This document shows positions 51,192 through 62,506 of a stretch of DNA of 64,000 nt, piece after piece (the first letter of the stretch is position 1; each line of letters opens with the position of its first letter). Made by a program: the position numbers and the translations under genes. Source of the stretch: Branchinecta lynchi. Its lineage: Eukaryota; Arthropoda; Branchiopoda; Anostraca; Branchinectidae. A model generated the notes under the pieces. That model searched no databases, was not told where the DNA came from, and saw only the letters and a list, made by a program, of their open reading frames with translations. The DNA lies in contig JAKZAP010000015.1 of NCBI GenBank assembly GCA_023053575.1, forward strand, positions 15,310,142 to 15,374,141, given 5' to 3'.

Positions 51192-53115
51192 AACCCCAAT
51201 CCAATCTCAAGTTCCCTATTGAAAAACTTACAATCTCCTCTGGGTAACCAACCATCAACGCCAGCCAAGATTTCAGGCACGAAAGATTCCTGTTATATAT
51301 AATTTATAGAGGCGAAAGCCTTTTTGGTGCAATTATATTATTATTATTATTATTATAGCAACCATCTCTGAGCGAGAATGTAAATAAAAACGATCTTGGA
51401 GGATTCTAGGTTTTACTGCAAAAACGAATCTTGCTTCCTATTGGTTGATTTTTGCACGACGCTTCATAAAACTGACCAATACGATGCGAGAATTAATTTT
51501 TATGTCAAACTGTGAAGTCTTTAGGCTCTATTTCTAAGGAAATATTTTTACAAAATGTGATTATATAAACAAGAAAGGATGAGATTTCCAGTAATTTACA
51601 GGATCGGAATATTTACCAAACGCCGATAATTTAGTCTAAAAGTCAAAATTCGTCAATGTTAGACTATTTTGTTATGGTCCTTTAATGGTCGTCCAGAAAT
51701 ATCCGTTTTCTCCATACATGACGAAATGTGTAGTCTTGGACGTCATGGGGTAATGAATCGGACACGCATCGCACTGGTTCGGTTGAGGTAAAATGTTCGA
51801 CTACCAATATTTTCTTGCACATTTTTAGAACATCATTTTTGTTTTATTTGGATAAGTAAGTCAAACAAGGAGTCAAACCGAAAGCATTCTAGCATCTGCG
51901 ATCTCCAACTCACCCCAACCCCAGTCTTGGGTTCGAGCTGGGACCCGGTCAACCGTGGGATCATCTCGGAGAGCTGCCCAAAGGCACCCGCCTACTCAAG
52001 AAAAAAAGAAACACATTTAGCTGGTGTAAAAACGAAATAAGGTAGATATTTGGCATTACTAATTTCTTTCAATAATTTGTTTGATCTTCTGATGTAATTT
52101 CTGCCAAATTTTCAAGAGGAAATGGTTAGCACACGAAAGTTTGCTTTGCTTGTTTATTTTTAGGACTCTTGTCTGGCTAAGAACAAATCAAACATGTACC
52201 ACTAACTATTAAACCTTCGCGCTACACAGGTATAGATGTTCTTTTACAATGCCCTGGGCCGGGAGTGCGCTACTTGATTGGGGGCAAACCAAACGATGCT
52301 GCCCCTCCTTTACTCTTTCTATAGGTTCCCCTCTGAAGCTGGGTGGACTTTGGCTTGTCTTACAGGGAACGCCACTAACCCTCGTCCCAAACCAAACGGT
52401 AGACACCATCAAGACTCGAACCATTAACCCTTAGCTTGTGAATTTTACATTTGGGTCGCCTGCGGCTAGACTTACAGAACCCACTGGTTCCGTTGGTTGT
52501 CGAGCGCCTCGGCGAAGACTCGAAGCCGGGGCCCACACCTATCTTAAGGCGTTTTTCCTCGACACAATTGTGGGCCACATACTTCTGAGTGTTTGTCGTG
52601 GAAACACGATTCTGTTCCACACAGTCGAGCCCCAAGTTGAATCTCACGGAAACGCTGTTTTGACTATTTTTGGACGGTAATTTCAAATCTCTAAAAATAA
52701 AATAAAGATAAAATCTCAACAAATAGAACTTCAGCCTTCTGTCCGTACCATACTGTGCAAAAAGGATCCTCAGTTTTATGTCAACATGCTTGAAAAAGTA
52801 GTTAGTTTTATTATTTTCACAATATTTAGCTGCTAAATTTCAACTTTCCGCCAGAAACGAGCCACAAAATCGACAATCACCTTTGCAGTTGTTTTTGGAA
52901 TCTCGGGCCACACAATCTTGTTGGTCGCGGAGACACACTTGTGGGCCGCACAAAACACCGCGGAAACGCTCTTTTCGAGCCAGAATCGACGCACGAACTG
53001 TTTTGGGAGCACGGAAGAAAGCCTTTAGTTCAAAGTCTAAAGTCTGAACCAATCTGATATCGATGAATGTGGGGAAAAGGGCAAATCTTATAAATAGTAA
53101 GAGGTCTTGCCTAAT
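51192..53115. other. unassigned region, downstream of KCTD9
   Basis: Downstream of the KCTD9 stop on the minus strand. TTTATT at 52807-52812 gives AATAAA on that strand, a possible poly(A) signal. (TTA)n at 51333-51356 may be a LINE tail. Around 52440-52680 and 52850-53060, short words recur (GGGCCACA, GGAAACGCT(C/G)TTTT), an old duplication. Open frames there are unrecognised. Confidence 0.4.
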
Positions 53116-53232
53116 TTATCCAATCGTCTGGCTCATGTGCAAAGGCGTGATCACAAGGTCGAACACGGCGTCTCTCAGGTTGGCACCTCGAAGGTTGGCC
53201 GCGTGCAGATCACTCCCAGAAAAATCACAACG
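53116..53232 (-). CDS. KCTD9: KCTD9 last exon
   Basis: On the minus strand, after acceptor CTTTCGTTTTTAG (AG at 53233-53234), 38 codons end at TAA (53116-53118). The residues include CDFSGSDLHAANLRGANLRD, which are pentapeptide repeats (A-N-L-x-x), and the tail ends TPLHMSQTIG. Human KCTD9 ends with pentapeptide repeats and TPLHMSQSVR, so the match is specific. KCTD9 is a BTB-domain adaptor for Cullin-3 ubiquitin ligases with a pentapeptide C-terminus. Earlier exons should lie at higher coordinates, but none was found before 64000. The intron contains family B copy 3 and possibly the whole LINE cluster. Confidence 0.88.
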   Translation of the reverse strand, partial: RCDFSGSDLHAANLRGANLRDAVFDLVITPLHMSQTIG

Positions 53233-53292
53233 CTAAAAACGAAAGAAGTCGTTAGAAATTTTTCTTCAAAAATTTTCAAAAATTCGTATTTC

Positions 53293-53513
53293 AGGCGTGA
53301 TTGGTTAGAAACTTGTGCAAAAGTGTGCATCTTTTATATGTTTCGAATTTGGTTCCCAAATTTTCTTGAATTTGTTTGTTTCTGGAGGTGCAGTATATTA
53401 TCCAACGCGTAACGCTAGTGACATAAGAATGCTATAGATAGCTAGCACAAGGTCAGTATTTTCATTACGTCATGTTGGGGCGATTGTGTGGAATAAACCG
53501 CCAGAGTCATTAA
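53293..53513. repeat. ~220 bp direct repeat, left copy
   Basis: AGGCGTGATTGGTTAGAAAC to CCGCCAGAGTCATTAAA, repeated at 54858-55067 with ~10-15% differences by eye. Together they exactly bracket family B copy 3. Confidence 0.85.
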
Positions 53514-54855
53514 ACAAGAGCTGTAAGCTCATATGGCACTTGCAAGTATATGTAGTAGGTAGGGATATCAGCTAAGATTTGCCCTGTCTTGAGGCACATG
53601 CGATTATGGGCCTTTCAGATTCATGAAAAAGAAACGGGGAGTCGCGTTGCGTTCTGTCACTAATATATATAGGACCTTTGCCTGTTCTTCCCACCAAGTT
53701 TCATTCCGATCCAACCACTCAGAACATGTCACCCGCTTTCAGGTCCCCCCCCCCTCCATCTGCCCAAAGTAACCAGACCCATTCCAAACTTGAAGTGTGA
53801 CATCTGTGACAGGAGATCCTTTAAAAAATATGAAGTTTCATTAAGATCCGATTCCCCGTTCAAAAGCTATACATTCGTAGATATTTCGGATTCCCCCTCC
53901 CTCCAATCCCCCCACAGTGGTCGGATCGGTGAAGTGACTGTTCCCAAGCTATTTTGTTCGGGTCTCTAATATGCCTGCCAAGTTTCGTCCTAGTACAAGT
54001 GTAAGAATCTTAAGTCAGGATCACTGGAATTCCGGAACCCTCCCTCCAAATCCCCCGGTCCGGTCCGGTCTTGTCAACTATGATTTTAGGGCTTGTATTT
54101 GTTCTACCCACCAAGTTTCATCCCGATCCGTACACTTTAAACAAGTCACACGATTTCCGGTTTCCCCCCTCCAACTCCCCCAAAGTCACCTGATCCATTC
54201 CGGATTTGAAATTTGACATCTGAGACACGAAGTCTTTCCAAATATCAAGTATCATTAACATCCGATTTCCCGTTCAAAAGTTATAAATACGTCAATATTC
54301 CGGATTCACCCTCCCTCCACTCCCCCCACAGTGGTCGGAAGGGGGAAGTGACTATTCCCAAGTTATTTTGGTCGGGTCCCTAATACGCCTGCCAAGTTTC
54401 ATCGTCCTAGCACATGTGTAAGCACCTTACCTCGGGATCGCCTTTATCTAGGGCCTGTGCTTGTTCTTCTCACCAAGTTTCATCCCGATCCGTCCACTCT
54501 GAACGTGTCACCCGGTTTCCGGTTCCCCCTTCAACTCACCCCCCAAAGTAACCGGATCTATTTCGGACTTGCAGTGTGACATCTTTGATATGAGGTCTTT
54601 CCAAATATTAAGTTTCATCAAGATCCGGTTCCCCGTTCAAAAGTTACACAGACATGAATATTCCGGATTCCCTCCCACCACTCCCCCCGCGGTGGTCGGA
54701 TCAAGGAAATGATAATTTTCAAGTCAGTTTGGTGGGGTCCCTAATATGCCTACCAAGTTTCATCCTCCTAGCACATCTGGAAGTGCCCTAACTCGAGATT
54801 AATAGTGGACCGACCGACCGAAAAGTGATCGGTATATGGCACTTGCGTGCCATAC
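53514..54855 (+). mobile_element. family B C-rich element, copy 3
   Basis: ACAAGAGCTGTAAGCTCATATGGCACTTG to GGTATATGGCACTTGCGTGCCATAC. Same unit words as the other copies. The end hairpin is short (ATGGCAC/GTGCCAT). GACCGACCGACCG microsatellite at ~54808-54820. Confidence 0.78.
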
Positions 54856-54857
54856 AA

Positions 54858-55067
54858 AGGCGTGAGTGGTTAAAAAAAGTATGCATCTTTTATTTATATT
54901 GAATCTGGTTCCAAGTTTTCTTGAATTTTTTTTTTTTGAGTTGCGGTACATTATCCAGCGCGTAACGCTAGTGACATAGGAATGCATAAGATTGCTAACA
55001 CAAGATCAGTATTTTCAATACGTCATGTTGGGCCGATTGTGTGGAATAAACCGCCCGAGTCATTAAA
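54858..55067. repeat. ~220 bp direct repeat, right copy
   Basis: AGGCGTGAGTGGTTAAAAAA to CCGCCCGAGTCATTAAA. See 53293-53513. Confidence 0.85.
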
Positions 55068-57063
55068 AACGGTCAGAGAAACTGAGAGGTCTTAAAATCC
55101 TTTTTCTTCGCCAATATGAGTTGATTTGAGTCCTTTTCAGGTTGCCCCCCAATTCGGTCTGTTTATTTCTTTGTATATTTTTGTCTTTGTTTAATTTTAT
55201 TTCGGAGACGGGATTTTAGAGTGCAAAGTTGTTTTTTCTTCATTATAGTGTTATGTAGGTTAATTTGTCAAGGGGTGTTTGTTATACCTCTTAACAAGTG
55301 TAAACCGGGTGTTGTAGTTAGCCTACTCGTGACCATTAGCATCATTAACACAATCAATCGATACAATTGAGGGTAAGCAAATTCGTCTCTAGTGCCTGTC
55401 ACCTAGAATTAACTGTTTACGCAACGATAACAAATAGCAATCCAACACAATCATATAGTTTCGCTATTATTAGCAGATTGTATCTATATAGTATTATGAT
55501 TCTGCAGATTTACAGATAGCTTTATAGTACTATGCTCTATTAGATTCAATTAAAGTTTTCATCCGTTCCGATGTCTACGACTGAAAATTATAAAATTCAT
55601 CTGGCTGCAAAGTCACTTTAGAATCTCTTCTTCCTCTTTTTTTTTTTTTTTCAACCCCGAGCAATAGCTACTGATCACGTGATGCAGGAATGTGCAATCA
55701 GTTTTGTTGAAGATTTTTGTTCTTAGGGCATGCCATTTTTAAAGTTACAAGGGGTTGACAACTTAAGCGTTAAACTAAAGTATTGCTGCAACACTTCACG
55801 TTGCCTGGGCAACGTAACTCTAGTTAATTTTGGTTAATTCAAAACAAAATCAAATCCCTTTCTGGAAGTCAGACACGCAGCGTAATTCCAATTTGTCTGT
55901 ATCTCCTTCCGAAACGCTACGAATGACTGTGCAGTATATAGCCCTTGTCCAATTTAAACTAGCCTGAAATTGGAGGCGGGGTTGTTAAGAATGTGACCAA
56001 TGCAACTGCTTCTATTCATGAACATTGTACAACGAAAAGTACACATTTTGTGAGCAAATACGGTAAAATCCAAATCAGCAGATAAAACTGATAAAAGACC
56101 GGCCTGATCGTTTTGCGGCGGGCTTGGACATTAGCCAAAGTTTACATCTTGCTATTTTGTAATTCAGTCTTTGTGTATTTAGCTGATGTAGATCAATTGC
56201 AGTTTTTGTTTTCCTTTTTACTTTCTTTTCATACCAGGTAGGACCAATTTTTTGTCATACAAATGGGTAACAAATATATCATCATCATCATCATAACTGG
56301 TATTCGGAAATATTAAGGAAGACATTTGTGTTCGTCTGTCCCTAGAAGAACACTAACTACGGACTGAGATAACGGGAGCTCCAAGGAAACCCGTATGTAG
56401 ATCTGACGGGTTACTCAGATCGCTCAATTTCTGGATCCTTGTACTTTCGGCAGGTTCAGTTTCAAGTTCTTTAATTTCAAAAACATTTTCTTTAATTTCA
56501 AAAACACACAACAATACATCTCGATCATTGGGGATGACAGGGAGACGAGCTCGTTAGCTCGGCCCCTTTTTAAAGGAGACTTGAACAATGAAACCATACT
56601 TGAACACATCATGGAGAATGCATTTACAGACATGGCGACGGAAAGCATTCTTCTCCTGGAGTTGACGTTTTCGAAATATGGATGTTCCTTTCTGGAGGTT
56701 TGCACATGCAGACTCAAAGACAAAAAGCGCAATTCATTCAAATCTTGTACAGCGGTGGCCCGATCGTATTGGAATTTCTTCTAGATATACGTTTGGGCTT
56801 AACTGGTTAACAAATATTCCACAAGAAGGGTTGATTAGGGACATTTGTTCATTGCTACAATTGTTCGGTACTGAAACAAGGACAGATGCAAAATGGAGCA
56901 AAAATCTTAGCTTGGAAACGCTATTTCGTATTGGATCGGGTTTTCTGCAGGCAACGTAACGGAAGTCATACAGATAGGGATGATACTTGGTACTCTTCAT
57001 TCAGGTGTCCTTTAAACACTGACTATAATAATAATGATTGTATTTAAAAAAGCCCAGGGGCCA
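55068..57063. other. unassigned region, possibly KCTD9 intron
   Basis: AT-rich. GTTGCCTGGGCAAC at 55800-55813 is a palindromic RFX/X-box-like site inside a ~35 bp block also found near 37300-37335 in reverse. Plus-strand frames at 56581-56784 and 56678-56959 look protein-like in composition, but I could not match them. Confidence 0.4.
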
Positions 57064-57065
57064 TA

Positions 57066-57096
57066 CCCGATGAGAAATTTGTAGCCTGCGTAGTAG
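57066..57096 (+). mobile_element. CCCGATGA MITE, left end of a split copy
   Basis: CCCGATGAGAAATTTGTAGCC then GCGTAGTAG, preceded by TA (57064-57065). The right part is 62804-63083, followed by TA at 63084-63085. Confidence 0.85.
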
Positions 57097-57587
57097 CAAG
57101 AACAAATAACGAGTAAGAACAATGGTCTCTCGTCCATCCACCGACTAAAAATGTTCCGACAACAATGAGCGGAGGTGGAGCCATTTCTTGGTCGCCCGTG
57201 TATACTTGTTGGTCTCCGACTCTCCGCCGTTACACACTTCGAGTCAATTTACGAAGAAAACAACGTAGCCACTAGCGAGGCGAATGTTCTGGCCTGTTCG
57301 CACGGGAAGGAAACAGCGTTGGTTTTGTTTGAGTAGACGCTGGCGTCTGATTAGTGATGCGAAAAATAAAAACGAACTTCACGATGGTCATTCATAATCA
57401 TTAGCTGACTGGCATTCACGGAGTCAGGTCGCATTGATAAACTCTGTGTGCATCAACGTTTGCTCGCCGGTGATTACATTTTGTAAATTGGAGCTCTGGA
57501 TACCGTTGGGTAGGTAGTTAGGGGGGTAGTTAAACACCCCCCTTGCCAGTAAGTTTTTGCTTGTTGCCTCTTGACCATCAAAACAAG

Positions 57588-58304
57588 ATGTCTATTGTCG
57601 TTGACGAGCTACTTTGTTTCTTGATCCACCGGATGGACTCTACACCGAAGGATATCGTAATAAAGCTTTGCGAGGACATGTACTCGCCTGAGGATGTTAC
57701 TTCGAGCCGTAATAAGCTTTGTCAGGCCTTGTGTGCCAGTGATAGGGCAAAGTTTTCTGACCAGCTGAATCCGACGCGGCGTGCTAAACGCCTTGCTTTG
57801 GAGGATATGTTCTCGATCCTGTTGCAGTGTGACCGTAGTCACTTACCGGATTTTGTTGTTAAGGATTTGAATAGGCTTCCGCACGTTACTATTGCAAGCT
57901 GTGACCTAGCCGCTGTCATGGTTTCTTACTCGGTGCTCGAGAAAGAGTTGAGCTCTTTGAGGGCTGAAGTTATTCTGCTGCGCTCAGAAATTAAATCGCT
58001 CCCTAAGTCCCCATGTGATTTACCTCAGAGCGAACGGGTTACTGCGGCCAGTAATTCATTTCAGAGCTGTGGACGCTGTGGTACCAGTGTTGGCGCGGCT
58101 GGCAGTATTCTACTCTCGGCGGATGCGCGCCCGGCAACAAATGACGTCACAGCAATTAGCAATGAAGCGGATTCACGGCCAGTGAAAAACAACTCTGCGA
58201 AAGAGCTGCTCTCGGCGGATGTGCGCCCAGCTACAAATGACGTCATAGCAATTAGCAATGAGGCGGATTTACGGCCAGTGATAAGAGCTTTGCGACAGTG
58301 GTAA
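57588..58304 (+). pseudogene. LINE ORF1, 5' portion
   Basis: Starts ATG at 57588 (AACAAGATGT). A coiled coil is likely around residues 116-140 (VLEKELSSLRAEVILLRSEI). A ~93 bp segment (CTCTCGGCGGATG(C/T)GCGCCC..GCGGATT) is duplicated in tandem at 58114-58280. The frame ends TAA at 58302, just after the reading shifts; the ORF1 homology continues in another frame. Confidence 0.75.
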
Positions 58305-58660
58305 GGAATGGACAGGCGAAGAAAAGTAAGCTTCCCCCAGGTACTGTTACGGCTAAGATAACTGTTGGTTCGAATACTAAGAACACGGCATTAAAGTCTG
58401 TGCTACAAACAAAGGTGTCTCGTCTGTTTGTTAGCAGGTTTGTCCCTGAAACGGATCAGAAGTTTCTGGAAAATGAGCTCAGGAAGCGGCTGAAGTGTCG
58501 GGTGGAGTGTATTAAAATACAGTCTAAGAGTCAAAATTGCGCTTCGTTTAAGCTAGTGGTGCCTGCGGCCATGCGTAGCATCGTGAATGACCCGGAATTT
58601 TGGCCCGCAGGCATAATCGTTCGTACTTTCTATGAACCGCGGGTTCCGGAACCGAACTAA
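58284..58660 (+). pseudogene. LINE ORF1, 3' portion after a frame break
   Basis: From about AGCTTTGCGACAGTGGTAAG the frame reads SFATVVRNGQAKK and then VSRLFVSRFVPETD, SFKLVVPAAM and FWPAGIIVRTFYEPR. This resembles the RRM-like/C-terminal domain of ORF1 proteins in CR1/L2/Jockey-type LINEs, which bind element RNA. The stop TAA (58658-58660) overlaps the ORF2 start. Confidence 0.78.
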
Positions 58661-59703
58661 TGGCTTCAAATTTAAGAGTCGCATCATTGAATTGCCACTC
58701 ATTTAAGCGGAACATTGCTGCTGTGAAGGCACTCTGTACAGATCATGATTTAGTTTTTCTCCAAGAAACTATGTTGTTTGATTTTGATCTTCCCCTTTTG
58801 AACTCAGTGGATCAAGATTTCTTAGCATATGGTGTGTGTGCTACAAAAGCGGGCGACGGCTTACTCCGTGGACGGCCGAAGGGAGGGCTTGCCGTACTTT
58901 GTAGAAAAGTGTTTTGCTCATTTCTTTCTTTCCCGATACAGCCTGATGAAAGGCTACAGTCACTTTGTATTTCTATAGCTGGAGTTGAGTACCTTTTTGC
59001 TAATGTATATATGCCGGTATGCTCAAATGAGAACCTCCCGGAGTTTTCGATGTATCTGGGTAAGCTTCTGGCTTTAGCGAATGATTATGATAATGTGTGT
59101 TTCGTTGGGGATTTTAATGCTAATTCTTGTTCTGATACGGTTTTTAGCAAGGAGATCGCTGAGTATGCAGCGCTCAACCACCTTATTTTGTCTGATGTAG
59201 TGGCACTGGAAGCTACGTCATTTACGTTCATGAGCCATACTGGTAGTACGTCTTGGCTGGACCATATTTTGTGTTCACAAGCAATGCATTTGCTGTTATC
59301 AAATATTAGGATACGTTACGACGTGTTCGGGTCGGATCATTTCCCGCTTGTATTTGAGTTTGTGTGCCCATTACCGCATACGTATAATTTGAGTTTTTCT
59401 TCCCCAAACGTGGTTAATCCTCCGCGTATTAATTGGGAGAATGTAAGTGAGGCCCAGAAGGGGTCTTATGTTAAAGGGGTTGAGAGGAGAATCATGAGTT
59501 TGGAGCCTTCCTCTCAATACTCTTGTAGTTTAAACCCTTGTAATAACCCTGATCATTGTAGAAAACTAGAGTCTTTGTATCTAACAATTCTTGGTATTTT
59601 GTTACTAACTGCATGTGAAACTTTACCGACTTCTGCCTTACATGACCCCAGGTCTGGTTCTGTGGCAGGGGTCGTGCCTGGTTGTACATTACCTGGCTGC
59701 TAA
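58660..59703 (+). pseudogene. LINE ORF2, endonuclease portion
   Basis: ATG at 58660 shares its A with the ORF1 stop (TAATG). Apurinic-type endonuclease motifs are in order: SLNCHSFKRN, VFLQET, KGGLAVL, FANVYMP, CFVGDFNANS, TSWLDHILCS and GSDHFPLV. All catalytic signatures appear intact. The frame runs out at 59703, but homology passes to another frame at about 59676-59690. Confidence 0.85.
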
Positions 59704-61488
59704 AAGAGCATTTTTGTCTTGGGTGTCTCATGGTAGACGGATTGGTGATGAGTTTGACCGGATACGAAGGCTTTTAAACTGTAAATTTCGTAGTTCTTTT
59801 CGTTGGTGCAAGAATCATATTGTGCAACTTCGGGCTACGGCACTTGTAAGGGCTCTTGGGACACTTCGGTTTAATGCGTTTTGGAAGTGTGTTGCGAAGG
59901 TTCAACGTGTATCGGTGCCAAAAGCGGCAGAAAGAGTTGGAACAGCGATTGGCCCTGTTGCGATTGCCGAGTTATGGCGTGGACACTTCAGCGAATTTTT
60001 TTTTCGGCAGAATCGGATGTGAGTGGTCTGAGGCGTCAGGCCTTTATTGATTCCCAACTTAACCCTGGTGAGCAGCTGATATCCGTAGAGAGTATTTCTC
60101 GCGTGGTGTCTGGGCTTGCAGGTAGTAAGTCTGGTGGGCTTGATGGTATTACAGCTAACCACATTAAATTTGCCGGTCCGACTGTGACTTGCATGTTGTC
60201 TGTGTTATTTAATGGTTTTCTAAATCATCATTTTGTCCCGGAGGCTTTAACTGAAGTATGTCTTGTTCCCATACCGAAGACAAGTTCCGGTGATATGTCT
60301 GCAGTTTCGAATTACCGACCAATTGCACTGGCTGCAGTTGTGTCGAAGGTGTTCGAGAAGTGTTTGTACACTATTGTTGAACCCCAGCTTCGTTCTTCAC
60401 ATTACCAGTTTGGGTTTAAAGAAGAATCGTCAACCGATTTTTGTGTTTTTATTTTACAGGCGGTGATCCAGTATTTCTGGATGTTTTCTAGCCCGGTGTT
60501 TGTGTGTTTTATTGACGCCAAGGCCACGTTCGACAGGGTTAACCACGAGAAGCTTCTGAATAAGATGGTCTCGAGGGGTATTGACCCTAGGATAACTGGA
60601 ACCCTAGCTGCTTGGTTTCAGACACAGCAGTTCCGAGTGAAGTGGAGTGGTGTAATTAGCCAGCCATTCGCAGTGTTGAATGGGGTTCGCCAAGGAGGTA
60701 TGCTGTCTCCGTTATTGTATAACCTGTATGTTGATGATTTGAATTTGTTGTTGGCTAGAACTGGAGTTGGTTGCTTCATACAAGGGCTGTGTTTCAACAA
60801 CCTTAGTTATGCTGACGACCTAGCCGTTCTTGCGCCAACAGTAGCAGCACTGAATAAGCTACTGGCGGTTTGTGATGAATTTGCTTTGATGCATGATGTC
60901 GTATTCAACACGAAGAAAACGCTGTGTATGGCATTCATTCCACGTGGTCTTCATTTGAAGATTATCCCAGATGCTGTACTATCTAGTTCAAAGATTCAAG
61001 TCGTCCAGCATTTCAAATACTTGGGTTTCACGTTTTCATCTTCGATGACTGCTGAAGCGCATGTTTCTTCGCTTATGAGGTCTCTATCTATTAGAGCAAA
61101 TATACTGATAAGGAGGTTTGGTAGTTGCGAGGCCCCGGTAAAGAGCTTTCTTTTCAGGGCTTACTGCACGCCACTTTACTGCCTTCCTCTTGCTTGTAAT
61201 GTTAGTGTGAAATGTGAGAATTCTTTTCGGGTAATGTATAATAATTCGTTCCGGTGGCTTCACGGTCTTCCTTGGAATTGTAGTGCATCGGGAATGTTTG
61301 TTGGTGAAGGGCTTCCATCTTTTGGTGAACTTCGGAGGCGGTCAATTCTTTCCCTTCAAACCAGGATCCTCCGATCCCCTAGCCCACTTCTTAGGATCCT
61401 TTGTGGGCCTCAGATGCGGCTTTCTCTGCCTGTATGGCTTGCGTGGACTCGTGAGTTGTATGCGGGGCTTTCGACAGGAGTCACGTAA
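59690..61488 (+). pseudogene. LINE ORF2, reverse transcriptase portion
   Basis: Starts in a middle frame (YLAAKRAFLSWVSHGRR) that breaks at a nine-T run (59996-60004), then continues open to TGA at 61486-61488. RT motifs: SGGLDGITANH, NYRPIALAAVVSKVFEK, FIDAKATFDRVNH, NGVRQGGMLSPLLYNLY and SYADDLAVLAPT (YADD at 60808-60819). The A-motif DAKATFD departs from the usual DxxKAFD spacing. No RNase H follows. It would prime reverse transcription at the nicked target. Confidence 0.88.
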
Positions 61489-62457
61489 GTGATCTGGTAT
61501 TTACATTTGTTTGTTTGTTCAGTGTGTTTTTGTTATATTGTGGCCCATGTTGGCCTTATTTGAAATAAAATAAATAAATAAAATAAATAAATAATCGCTT
61601 TTGTTATACCATGACCATCAATATGAAGATTGAAATCCCTTGAGACATTCCTTTTTATGTCTCTGGGGAGAACCATCCAATGCAAACCGGGATTTGAAGC
61701 ACACTCACTGAAGTCATGACCCATTGAGTTTCAACATCTGTAGTATTAACTTTGTCAGACGATTGTAAACTAAGAGTAACGTAATGAAGGCTTTCGAGGA
61801 TTACTGAAATTACCGAAATGGTAGAATAGCATGGAATAGTCAAAATGTAGGTGAGTTTTCCGAAATGTATAATTGTATACATTTCGATTTAGTGAGTTAG
61901 ATTTCGATTCAGTAGTTAATCGAAAGACGAAAGTTCACCTCAACCTGGTCTATCTCGTTTGTCTTTTAGTTCACTACTTACACATAATTCGATGTCAACG
62001 GTGTATTTTCCCATCAAATAAAGTCTTTGGTTTTCGTACTGAGGTTTTGCCACATGGGTTCTAGTTTGTCTAGGACTCACATAGAAGTCCTAGTTTTTTT
62101 TTTATTTTATTCAAAATTCTTTCTGGTTAGATTGTCAGAGTAGAAGCCTATTCCATCTGCGTAATATTTGTTCACTTTCACTGAGACACGGCCTTTTTTG
62201 TTAAAAGAATCTGCCTGTTTTCATCTGATATTCTCAGATGAGAGCAAATACCTGGAATGAAATTTATCTCTTTTTGTTCTGGATATTGACACCACTTAAT
62301 TGAATTGACCCCGAAAAGATACAATTTACGTTACCATATATCTTACGTTACCTGTATACGGCCTTTGGGTTTTTCAATACAGATATATATACAGTTTGTC
62401 GTACTTTTAACTAAATTTGACGCATTTGTAAAATCTGCTTTGCATCAAATGGCAGTC

Positions 62458-62460
<3 letters not shown>

Positions 62461-62504
<44 letters not shown>
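62461..62504. repeat. (TA)n microsatellite
   Basis: About 20 uninterrupted TA units inside the CAAGAAC transposon. The related sequence near 33900 lacks the expansion. Confidence 0.95.

Positions 62505-62506
<2 letters not shown>

Larger units (their letters stand above)
57400..61590 (+). mobile_element. near full-length APE-type non-LTR retrotransposon
   Basis: 4.2 kb with short 5' UTR, ORF1, ORF2 (endonuclease and RT) and an AAATAAATAAATAAA tail. ATAATC at 57394-57399 and 61591-61596 is the target duplication. The empty site CATAATCGCTTTTGTTATACC is seen in the paralogue at 31066. No RNase H. Domain layout fits the Jockey/CR1/L2 group; the exact clade is not claimed. Three frame breaks make it inactive as read. 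Confidence 0.92.

Noticed and set aside
51918..51980. tRNA-like GGGTTCGAGCTGGGACCC
   Set aside because: Only a partial B box, with no A box at the right distance and no cloverleaf.
56424..57000. Several overlapping frames on both strands
   Set aside because: No motif or splice evidence favours any of them; possible KCTD9 exons were looked for here and not found.
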